IMG/VR virus record: IMGVR_UViG_3300035698_005006
Span: 1 to 20,054 of that record
Origin: a virus
Reading direction: 5' to 3' (one strand)
DNA: 20,054 bases
Shown here: piece by piece, positions 1-6,337 of the stretch
Layout: the number at the start of each line of letters is the position of its first letter
Position numbering within the stretch: position 1 is the stretch's first letter
Translations under genes and position numbers: made by a program
Notes under the pieces: generated by a model
What the model saw: only the letters and a program-made list of their open reading frames with translations
Told to the model about the DNA's origin: nothing
Databases searched by the model: none

Positions 1-2
1 AA

Positions 3-119
3 GATGTTTTAGTTACGGGAATAAAAGAAATTAATTATGTAGGTAAAAAAGAGCTTATAGGATTTGGGCTAGATAAAGACCATTTATTTGTTGCGGGAGA
101 CTTTACCGTAACTCATAAC
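3..119 (+). mobile_element. Intein C-terminal end inserted at the TerL Walker A motif
   Basis: The 39 residues read from the window edge end with HLFVAGDFTVTHN followed by Ser. This is the classic intein C-terminal signature (block F/G: hydrophobic-VAGDF-TVTHN, terminal His-Asn, Ser at +1). The downstream extein continues SFKMSIM, so the insertion lies between Lys and Ser of the expected GKS P-loop, a known hot spot for inteins. The visible length is close to that of a free C-intein (the other one here has 38 residues), so this could also be a split intein whose start lies just upstream; no start codon is visible in this frame. Whether it carries an endonuclease cannot be seen. Confidence 0.88.
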
Positions 120-1778
120 AGTTTTAAGATGTCTATTATGACAACTTATTTTATTCATCTTCTTCTTTGTTTAGATAATCCTCAAAAATATCTTAGGCAG
201 GGAAAGTCTTCTAAGATAGCTATTATGAATATGTCTATTAATGCAAATAATGCAAAGAAAATTATTTTTTCAGAATTATCTTCTATGATAAATGATAATG
301 AATGGTTTAAATCTAAACCGTGGGAGCTTAAAGATTCCAGAATGCCTGACCCGATATGTCAATCAGAATTAAGATTTAAAGGAAATCTTTTTGTGATTCC
401 GGGTTCTGGACAATGGAGAACTGCGGTTGGTTATAATATTTTAGTAGGGATTATGGATGAAGCTGGTTCATATCGTAATACAGATAATTCAGACCAAGCG
501 GGGGAAATTTATGATGCTTTACAGCGTCGTATCGGTGGGAGGTTTGAAGATAAAGGAGCAGTTATTATAGGTGGTTCTCCTATGTATGAATTAGATTTTA
601 TTGAAAAGAAAATACATGAAGGAGAAAGTGAGACAAGTAAAGTATTAGCAAGGAGAAGAAATCTTTGGGATAGTAAGTATCCTAATTGGAGCGGAGAATA
701 TTTCTATGTTGATAAAACAGATAGAATAATATTAGAAAATCCTACTGAAGAACAAATAAGTAAAAAGGATATATTAAAAATCCCTGCTATACCTTTTCTA
801 TTCAAAGATTTTAGAGCCAATGTTACAAAAGCGTTAAGAGATTTTGGAGCGCATCCTTCAGCAAGTATAAATTCATTTTTCGAAACACCAAAAACTGTTA
901 TTCATAGAATTAATACAGAAAGAACGGAAGACCCTGTAAACCATGATGGAACGCTTAAGGATTGGGTTAAACCTATTATGCCTAATTCGTATCATTGTAT
1001 TCATGTTGACCTTGCTCTTACTGGATGTGCTTGTGGATTTGCACTAGGTCATTTTAACGGATTTGATGAAGAAGGTGCGGTACAAGTCTATATTGATTTA
1101 ATGATGAGGATAGAGGGCTCTAAGGAAAGCCCTATAAGGATAGGTAAGGTTAGAGATTATATTTATGCACTGACAGCTAGAGGGTTTAATATTAATTTGA
1201 TTACTTATGATGGATTTCAAAGTGTAGATTCAAGACAAATGTTAGAAGGCAAGGGATACAATACAGAACCTTTATCAGTTGATAGAACTATGGAGGCTTA
1301 TGCAGACTTAAAAGAATCTATTAATGAAGATAGGGTAGATTATTATTGTATAAGTCCGAACAATATGCCTTTAGAGGAAAGGCTAGGATTAAATAATAGT
1401 GAGTTGACAGCATCAGAAGTATTTGTTAAAGAGGCTATGAGGCTCGAAGAAATCGAAGGTAAGAAAGTAGACCACCCACCAAAAGGTTGCACAAGTGCTG
1501 ATACTGCAATACTTTACAACGACACTATAAAAGAGATTGGAGATATATCAGAAGAATCTTTCGAGGTTGTTAGCTATAAAGATGGGAAGTTTATTAAAAC
1601 AAAGGCTAAGAATGCTCGTATAACAAAATATGTAAACGAGCTAATAGAGGTAGAGTTTGAAGACGGAAGTATATTAAAGTGCACTCCAGAACATCCGATA
1701 TTATTAGATAATGAAGAATGGATACAGGCCCAGAGCCTTAAACCTAATGATAATATAAAATGTTTGACAAAGGTTTAG
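3..1778 (+). CDS. Terminase large subunit (TerL), main part, flanked by intein pieces; 5' end outside window
   Basis: This frame is open from base 3, so the first ATG at 129 is not a start. It encodes 39 residues of intein C-terminus (3-119), a 456-residue TerL segment (120-1487) and a 96-residue N-intein (1488-1775, stop TAG). TerL is the packaging motor ATPase and headful nuclease. Visible motifs are SFKMS directly after the intein (the last Ser of a Walker A GKS), Walker B GIMDEAG near 447-467, and GGSP as motif III. Two RNase H-like acidic motifs follow: HVDLALTG (Asp at 1008) and TYDGFQS (Asp at 1209). The third nuclease Asp is not in this polypeptide; it is encoded in the separate gene at 2472-2678 (KDVSDAVAG). 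A working enzyme therefore needs trans-splicing to G1487/S2586, plus splicing at the Walker A site. The TerL assignment is firm; the protein-splicing chemistry is inferred from motifs. Confidence 0.93.
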   Translation, partial: DVLVTGIKEINYVGKKELIGFGLDKDHLFVAGDFTVTHNSFKMSIMTTYFIHLLLCLDNPQKYLRQGKSSKIAIMNMSINANNAKKIIFSELSSMINDNEWFKSKPWELKDSRMPDPICQSELRFKGNLFVIPGSGQWRTAVGYNILVGIMDEAGSYRNTDNSDQAGEIYDALQRRIGGRFEDKGAVIIGGSPMYELDFIEKKIHEGESETSKVLARRRNLWDSKYPNWSGEYFYVDKTDRIILENPTEEQISKKDILKIPAIPFLFKDFRANVTKALRDFGAHPSASINSFFETPKTVIHRINTERTEDPVNHDGTLKDWVKPIMPNSYHCIHVDLALTGCACGFALGHFNGFDEEGAVQVYIDLMMRIEGSKESPIRIGKVRDYIYALTARGFNINLITYDGFQSVDSRQMLEGKGYNTEPLSVDRTMEAYADLKESINEDRVDYYCISPNNMPLEERLGLNNSELTASEVFVKEAMRLEEIEGKKVDHPPKGCTSADTAILYNDTIKEIGDISEESFEVVSYKDGKFIKTKAKNARITKYVNELIEVEFEDGSILKCTPEHPILLDNEEWIQAQSLKPNDNIKCLTKV

Positions 1779-1792
1779 GAGGGTGGTATAGC
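1764..1792 (+). promoter_or_regulatory. Promoter of the HNH-AP2 gene, leaderless position
   Basis: A perfect -35 TTGACA (1764-1769), a 17-base spacer ending in TGG, and -10 TATAGC (1787-1792) make an extended -10 promoter. The predicted start of transcription is at about 1798-1799, which is the ATG of the endonuclease gene (1798). The AGGAGGG at 1777-1783 lies inside the spacer and 14 bases from the ATG, so it is upstream of the transcript start and badly spaced for read-through mRNA. The promoter overlaps the stop codon of the N-intein gene. Confidence 0.55.
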
Positions 1793-1797
1793 TAGAT

Positions 1798-2478
1798 ATG
1801 AAAAAAATAAAACTAAATGGAAGAACTGATAAAGAAGCTTTAATAGATAACGAAGACTTTGACAAGATAAATAAATATAAATGGTATCCTAGAGCTCCAA
1901 ATAAGAATGTTACTTACGCTTATTGTAATATACATAGAAAGGGGTCATCTAAAAAAGATAAGAATCGAAACATAGGATTTTCGATGCATAGAATTATACT
2001 TGGACTTAAGAAAGGTGATGGAAAATACGTAGACCATAAAGACGGAAACGGATTAAATAATCAAAAATTTAATATGAGGGTTTGCTCTAATCAACAAAAT
2101 TGTTGGAATAGAAAAAATTATGAAGGATATTTAGGAGTAGCGAAATGTAAAGAAGATGGATTCTGGAGAACTAGAGTCGGTACTGTAGAATATGGACAAT
2201 ATAAAGACCCGAAAATAGCTGCAATGGTTTATGATAAAATAGTCAGAGAGCTCAGAGGTGAATTTGCTAGTTTAAATTTTCCTAATGAATACCTTCCCGA
2301 AAATTTTAAGATACCTAACTTTAATATATCTCCACAAAAGGCTAAAAAGCAATCTAGTATAACTGGAATAACGTGGCACAAAATAAAAAAGAAGTGGAGA
2401 ATAACAATAAAAGGGAAATCTTATGGATACTTTGACAATATAAAAGATGCCAAGACGAGAAAGGATGAGATATGTTGA
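1798..2478 (+). CDS. Free-standing HNH homing endonuclease with AP2 DNA-binding domain
   Basis: The protein has 226 residues. It starts like phage HNH_3/AP2 endonucleases (MKKIKLNGRTDKEALIDNED, then KWYPR). The HNH core is MHRIILG, then VDHKDGNGLNN and N-MRVCSNQQNCWNRK, near residues 63-103. An AP2-like domain follows (GYLGVAKCKEDGFWRTRV to GEFASLNFP, about 110-161), and a second shorter AP2-like unit is at the C-terminus (TGITWHKIKKKWRITIKGKS). The gene sits between the two halves of the TerL split intein and overlaps the C-intein gene by 7 bases. The expected role is cutting intein-free TerL genes to spread the split-intein cassette. It has its own promoter (1764-1792). The family assignment is firm; the target site is inferred from location. 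Confidence 0.88.
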   Translation: MKKIKLNGRTDKEALIDNEDFDKINKYKWYPRAPNKNVTYAYCNIHRKGSSKKDKNRNIGFSMHRIILGLKKGDGKYVDHKDGNGLNNQKFNMRVCSNQQNCWNRKNYEGYLGVAKCKEDGFWRTRVGTVEYGQYKDPKIAAMVYDKIVRELRGEFASLNFPNEYLPENFKIPNFNISPQKAKKQSSITGITWHKIKKKWRITIKGKSYGYFDNIKDAKTRKDEIC

Positions 2479-2678
2479 TAAAATCTATTAAAAGGATTAA
2501 ATTAGAAGAAGAGATTCCCGTCTATGACATTACTGTCCCCGAAACTGAAAATTTTTGCTTAGCGTCTGGAGTCGTGATTCATAACTCGAAAGATGTATCT
2601 GATGCAGTGGCGGGAGTGGTTAATACTATCATCACTCATAAAGACGAAATGGGACAAGTGGAGGTTTGGACATCTTGA
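2472..2678 (+). CDS. C-intein plus C-terminal 30 residues of TerL
   Basis: This 68-residue polypeptide starts at ATG 2472, with AAGGA six bases upstream, inside the end of the endonuclease gene, so its translation is probably coupled. Residues 1-38 are a C-intein ending GVVIHN. Residues 39-68 are TerL C-extein: SKDVSDAVAGVVNTIITHKD and a short tail. The Asp in KDVSDAVAG matches the third metal-binding acid of the TerL nuclease domain, which is absent from the upstream TerL gene. The small protein must associate with the N-intein at the end of the upstream polypeptide and splice in trans to finish TerL. Without the intein context this gene would look like an unknown short ORF. Confidence 0.88.
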   Translation: MLIKSIKRIKLEEEIPVYDITVPETENFCLASGVVIHNSKDVSDAVAGVVNTIITHKDEMGQVEVWTS

Positions 2679-2684
2679 TAGTAT

Positions 2685-2713
2685 TTGCTTTACAAAAGAT
2701 AGAGTGCTAAAAT
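2685..2713 (+). promoter_or_regulatory. Promoter candidate for the portal gene
   Basis: TTGCTT (2685-2690), a 17-base spacer ending TGC, and TAAAAT (2708-2713) form an extended -10 promoter candidate in the gap after TerL. The portal ribosome site AGGAGA and ATG 2735 follow. The -35 is only a partial match. Confidence 0.35.
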
Positions 2714-2734
2714 ACAAGATAGGAGATAAATTTA

Positions 2735-4216
2735 ATGAGCAAGACAAAAGTTAAAAAAGTTAAAAAAGCAAATAAAGTTCAGGGACAAGAAAGTATAGAA
2801 TGTATTATTACAGATAGAGGTATGGTATTAGAAAAGGAAATCTGCAAAGAGTTTCAAATAAATGATTCCGTTACGAAACAAATAGATAATATAGAGTGGG
2901 GAGAAGAGATAATTCAGCCTCCATATAATCTAGTTAAACTTTTGGCATGGATGAATCAATCCGTTGTACATTCAAGTTGTGTTAGAGTTAAGACACAAGA
3001 TGCCGTAGGAGTTGGTTGGTATTTAGAGGTTGACGAAGATGAAATAACAGATGAAGAAAAAGATAAAGATATCAAAGACAATTCAGATTATCAAATCTTA
3101 TATAAATTTTTCAAAAAAGTAAATCCAGATGAAAACATTACAAAAATGATTAAGAAAGTATTTCTTGATTATGAAGCCAATGGTAATGGTTATATCGAAG
3201 TCACTAGAGATGTCAACGGAGTAATAAATGGACTTTATCATATGAATAGTGGAACGATATGGTGGGCTAAAGATAAAAAAAGGTTATGTCAGATAGTTGG
3301 AGAAAATCAAGTTTGGTTTAAATTATTTGGTAGTGATGAAAAATTAAATAGTAAGACGGGGAATTTTGTTAAAAGCATAAAAAATATAGATGATACCGCA
3401 AACGAAATTATTCCTATTACTCAATATACTTGGATGTCTTCTGTTTACGGGTTACCTGAATGGTTGCCTGCAATTTATTCTATGTTTGGAGACGTTAAAG
3501 AAACAGAATATAATATTGATTTCTTTTTGAATTTTGGTGTTCCAGCCTATGCAGTAATAATTGAAGGACAAGGAGCCATGGACCCTAAGGTAAAAGAAGA
3601 GATTGAAAAATATTTCGAGACAACCTTAAAGGGTACTGGAAGCAATCATAAGACTTTAACTTTATCTACTCCAAAAGGAGTTAATATTAGATTTGAGAAA
3701 TTAAACGTTGAAGAAAAAGAGGCAAGTTTTAGAGCATATCATAAAGATAATAGAGATACAGTTTTAATGGCTCACCATGTTCCTCCTTATAGAATTGGAA
3801 TGGTAGAAAAAGGACAACTTGGTGGAAGCGTTGCCTCTGAGACTGATAGAATTTATTTAGATTCAGTTATTAATCCGAGACAAGAAGTTTTTAGTTTTGT
3901 ATTGACGGAAATGGTTTGCAAATTAGGGTTTGGAATCAGTGGTTATATTTTTAAATTCAAAGATATTAATATTTATGATGAAGAAAGAGATAGTAAAATA
4001 GCAGAAAAATATGTTCAAAATGGTATCTTTAGCCGAAATGAAATAAGAAAAGAAAAGGGATTAGACCCATTCAAGGGCGGAGATATCATTACTATAGGAA
4101 GTGGGATGACACCTATTGGAGTAACAGAAGGAAGTAAAGATGTTATTGAAACAGAGATTCCAGAAGAAGAAGAAGCGAGTGGTCAAGAAGAAATTGAAGG
4201 AGCAGAGGAAGAATAA
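2735..4216 (+). CDS. Phage portal protein (PBSX-type)
   Basis: The protein has 493 residues, a usual length for portals. It forms the dodecameric ring at the head vertex through which TerL pumps DNA. Features that fit are QPPYNLVKLLAWMNQSVVHS near the start of the core, a DYEANGNGYIEV segment, a PITQYTWMSSVYGLPEWLPA clip/wing-type segment, a KGQLGGSVASETDRIYLDSV stretch, and GIFSRNEIRKEKGLDPFKGG near the C-terminus. These are all typical of Phage_portal (PBSX-like) proteins. The N-terminus is Lys-rich and the C-terminus is a Glu-rich acidic tail. AGGAGA lies nine bases before the ATG. Its position between TerL and the minor head gene supports the call. The stop overlaps the next start (TAATG). 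Confidence 0.9.
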   Translation: MSKTKVKKVKKANKVQGQESIECIITDRGMVLEKEICKEFQINDSVTKQIDNIEWGEEIIQPPYNLVKLLAWMNQSVVHSSCVRVKTQDAVGVGWYLEVDEDEITDEEKDKDIKDNSDYQILYKFFKKVNPDENITKMIKKVFLDYEANGNGYIEVTRDVNGVINGLYHMNSGTIWWAKDKKRLCQIVGENQVWFKLFGSDEKLNSKTGNFVKSIKNIDDTANEIIPITQYTWMSSVYGLPEWLPAIYSMFGDVKETEYNIDFFLNFGVPAYAVIIEGQGAMDPKVKEEIEKYFETTLKGTGSNHKTLTLSTPKGVNIRFEKLNVEEKEASFRAYHKDNRDTVLMAHHVPPYRIGMVEKGQLGGSVASETDRIYLDSVINPRQEVFSFVLTEMVCKLGFGISGYIFKFKDINIYDEERDSKIAEKYVQNGIFSRNEIRKEKGLDPFKGGDIITIGSGMTPIGVTEGSKDVIETEIPEEEEASGQEEIEGAEEE

Positions 4217-4416
4217 TGACTGGAGGCTCAAGTATATATTACGGAAGCTTTACAGACGACAGAGCAGATTATACTGAATATATTAATTCACATGAAGAAA
4301 TTATATTCGAAGATTTTATTAAAGATTACGATAATGTTCCAATATATAAAAGCCCACTTAAACTAGATTCAATTTTATTTTTCAAAATAACTCCTAGAGC
4401 GAGGAGTAGATGTTGA
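4216..4416 (+). CDS. Small protein between portal and minor head genes, unknown function
   Basis: The 66-residue ORF has its ATG overlapping the portal stop (TAATG) and GAGGA about eight bases upstream. It is rich in acidic and aromatic residues (SIYYGSFTDDRADYTEYINS), with a basic end (TPRARSRC), and has no recognisable domain. Tight coupling on both sides (portal upstream, minor head gene overlapping its stop) and lack of competing frames support a real gene. Its 3' end carries the hairpin that covers the ribosome site of the next gene, so translating it may be needed to open that site. No function is proposed. Confidence 0.6.
   Translation: MTGGSSIYYGSFTDDRADYTEYINSHEEIIFEDFIKDYDNVPIYKSPLKLDSILFFKITPRARSRC
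4390..4407 (+). promoter_or_regulatory. Hairpin covering the ribosome site of the minor head gene
   Basis: ACTCCT (4390-4395) and AGGAGT (4402-4407) are perfect inverted repeats around a six-base loop. The 3' arm contains the GAGGAG ribosome site used for the start at 4410 or 4413. Ribosomes translating the 66-residue ORF pass through this hairpin, which suggests translational coupling. Confidence 0.45.
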
Positions 4417-5321
4417 GTGTTAAAACATATCTTAAAATAAATAAAGCCAAAAAATTACCAATGATGAACTCAGTAGCTTACCTCAAAGTCCTCAAAGGAT
4501 ATAATAATGCAGTCTATAAAGAATTTCAAAGAGAAAAGAATGCTACTTTAAAATTTCTTGCTGTTGATAATGTTCTAGGAAAGTTAGAGGATGAGTCAAG
4601 AAAGCTATGGCCTGAAGCCTGGGATAAAAATGCAGAAAAAATTTATAAAAAGAAAGTAACTGCAAAAGAAAAAGCGTTTGTAAGTAAATATATTAAAGGA
4701 TGGGATAAAAATGTTAAACCTGAGAAGATGGAAAAGGTTTTTAATAAATGGAATCCTATTGCGGCAGAGATGGGTGGGAATAAAGCTTTAAGTTCGTTAG
4801 GATATTCTTTAGCGTTTCACTTGAAAGACCCAGCTATGATAGCGGAGTTAGGGAAAAGAGGAACAAAAATAACTGGAACCGTATCTAAGAAAACATTAAA
4901 AGACTTTCAAAAAATATTAGTAGATTCATATTACGAAAAAGGTGTATCACCTTATGAAGTCAGAAAAAAAATAAAAGGCTTATTCGAAGATACTTATAAA
5001 AATAGAGCTATGATGATAGCGAGAACTGAAACAGGTGTCGCTTCATCTACGACACAGTTTGCAACTTATAAAAATAACAGAGTAGAAAAAAAGAAATGGA
5101 TGGTATTGGTTGACGATAGGACTAGAGATAGCCATGAAGAAATGTCTCTTGTTCCAGCTATTCCAGTGAATGATTTCTTTATTGTTGGAGGCCATCCAAT
5201 GTTACATCCTCACGATTCTGCAGGCCCAGCGAAAGAAGTTATAAATTGTCGTTGCGATTTATTGGCAGTTTTTACTACGTCTAAATTACCTAAACCCGCA
5301 TTAGCGTGGACAGGTGGATAA
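4410..5321 (+). CDS. Minor head protein, Mu F / SPP1 gp7 family
   Basis: The protein has 303 residues. The C-terminal half holds the family signature: NRAMMIARTETGVASS (199-213), a Trp (W230) followed by DDRTRDSHEE (235-244), and NCRC (279-282). SPP1 gp7-like proteins enter the capsid bound to the portal and act in head assembly or DNA ejection. The N-terminal half is Lys-rich and less conserved. GAGGAG lies three bases before ATG 4410, which is tight. TTG 4413, six bases away, is an equally good start and would overlap the previous stop as TTGA, as another gene here does. It lies downstream of portal in the usual order. Confidence 0.88.
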   Translation: MLSVKTYLKINKAKKLPMMNSVAYLKVLKGYNNAVYKEFQREKNATLKFLAVDNVLGKLEDESRKLWPEAWDKNAEKIYKKKVTAKEKAFVSKYIKGWDKNVKPEKMEKVFNKWNPIAAEMGGNKALSSLGYSLAFHLKDPAMIAELGKRGTKITGTVSKKTLKDFQKILVDSYYEKGVSPYEVRKKIKGLFEDTYKNRAMMIARTETGVASSTTQFATYKNNRVEKKKWMVLVDDRTRDSHEEMSLVPAIPVNDFFIVGGHPMLHPHDSAGPAKEVINCRCDLLAVFTTSKLPKPALAWTGG

Positions 5322-5330
5322 AATATGTTC

Positions 5331-5359
5331 TTGAACTATATATTATATTGTGTTATATT
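5331..5359 (+). promoter_or_regulatory. Promoter candidate for protease-scaffold-capsid genes
   Basis: TTGAAC starts at 5331. After a spacer of about 17 bases, TGT-TATATT gives an extended -10. It lies in the 55-base gap before the protease gene; the ribosome site GGTGAGG follows. The surrounding AT alternation makes chance matches easier. Confidence 0.35.
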
Positions 5360-5376
5360 TGAAGGTGAGGTAAATT

Positions 5377-6336
5377 ATGTCAGAAGAAGAAAAAAATATT
5401 AGAATTCCAGTCAAAGACGAAGAGGGCAAACATAAAGGACATACAGTCCGCACCGTTGTACTTTCTTCAGGCGAAGGGCAGAAGGCTCTTTATTGTTCTA
5501 CTTGTAAAAAATTAATTACTTATATCTTTGCTAAAAATAAAAATTGGACAATAGATAAAGCTAAAGAATTTGTTCAAGAACATGAAAGCAAACAAAAAGC
5601 ATTTCAAGAAAATCATGTTGACCAAATTGAAGAATTTATTTCATTGACTGTTACTTATGTTGATGGAACAGTAAAAGTTTTTATTCCTAATTCTGAAAGT
5701 TTTGTTATGAATACAGAAATAGAAGAAGCTACAATGGGACAAAATATTTGGGATGACGAAAGCGAAAAGGCAAGAGGAGACGGACAGGGAAATGGTGGGC
5801 CTAAACAAGGAGATGGCGGAGCTAGTAAATGTGTTTGTCCTGAATGCGGAAAAGAATACTCTAAAACTAAAGGAAAAGCTTGCGCAGACCAAAAATGTAC
5901 AAAATGCGGAGTAGCTTTAGTTGGAAAATCAAATAAATCATTAGAGGAACATGAATCCAACGAAGCAATAGATATTATCAAATTAGATAAAGCAAAACAA
6001 ATCGTATATGGAGTTTATCTTGTTCCAGAAAAAGCAGACCATGATGGAGATGTTATATCAGAAGAAGATATAGAGAAAGTCGCACACGGATTTTTAGTAG
6101 ATTATAGAGATATTGATGAAATGCACAAACAACTTATTCAAGCAGATATAGTTGAATCGGCAATAGCCTGGGAAGATATGAATTATTATGGTAAAGATAT
6201 TACTAAGGGAACTTGGTATGGAGCCATAAAAGTACATGATAAAGATGTTTGGGCTAAAATAGAAAAAGGAGAATTAAAAGCTTTCTCTGTTCAAATAGCA
6301 GGGGTAAGAGAAGCTATAAACAAGGAGGAATTATAA
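5377..6336 (+). CDS. Prohead protease, XkdF-like (Peptidase_S78_2), with zinc-finger-like insert
   Basis: The protein has 319 residues. The C-terminal half (about 205-310) fits XkdF-type prohead proteases: KQIVYGVYLVPEKADHDGD, a H250 in DEMHKQ, S261 in IVESAIAW, then KGTWYGAIKVHDKDVWAKI and GELKAFSVQIAG. H250 and S261 are the likely catalytic His and Ser. The enzyme cleaves scaffold and capsid precursors during head maturation. Before it comes a Gly-rich linker (134-149) and a rubredoxin-like CPEC (154-157) ... CTKC (174-177) pair that could bind zinc; C40/C43 form another CxxC. The usual C-terminal 'LVDRPA' segment of this family is missing here and appears at the start of the next gene. Confidence 0.82.
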   Translation: MSEEEKNIRIPVKDEEGKHKGHTVRTVVLSSGEGQKALYCSTCKKLITYIFAKNKNWTIDKAKEFVQEHESKQKAFQENHVDQIEEFISLTVTYVDGTVKVFIPNSESFVMNTEIEEATMGQNIWDDESEKARGDGQGNGGPKQGDGGASKCVCPECGKEYSKTKGKACADQKCTKCGVALVGKSNKSLEEHESNEAIDIIKLDKAKQIVYGVYLVPEKADHDGDVISEEDIEKVAHGFLVDYRDIDEMHKQLIQADIVESAIAWEDMNYYGKDITKGTWYGAIKVHDKDVWAKIEKGELKAFSVQIAGVREAINKEEL

Positions 6337-6337
6337 T

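Larger units (their letters stand above)
1488..2585 (+). mobile_element. Split intein of TerL with intervening free-standing endonuclease gene
   Basis: N-intein: 1488-1775, 96 residues, starting with Cys (CTSADTAIL, block A) and containing CTPEHPILL (block B with the TxxH motif) before a stop codon. C-intein: 2472-2585, 38 residues, with IPVYDITVPETENFCLASG (block F) and VIHN (block G), followed by Ser. Between them lies the HNH-AP2 gene 1798-2478. Removing 1488-2585 joins HPPKG to SKDVSDAVAG, which restores the conserved TerL nuclease motif carrying the last catalytic Asp. The layout matches the 'fractured gene' arrangement known for some phage split inteins. All canonical splice residues (Cys1, block B His, terminal His-Asn, Ser+1) are present, so trans-splicing is plausible. 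Confidence 0.9.

Noticed and set aside
129-1778. TerL starting at ATG 129
   Set aside because: The frame is open upstream and encodes an intein C-terminus whose splice Ser is at 120, so the ATG is internal.
5655-5981. Minus-strand open frame opposite the protease gene (and similar ones at 6853-7182, 18984-19364)
   Set aside because: They lie opposite clear genes, have no recognisable domains or ribosome sites, and their composition reflects the complementary strand of Lys/Glu-rich coding sequence.
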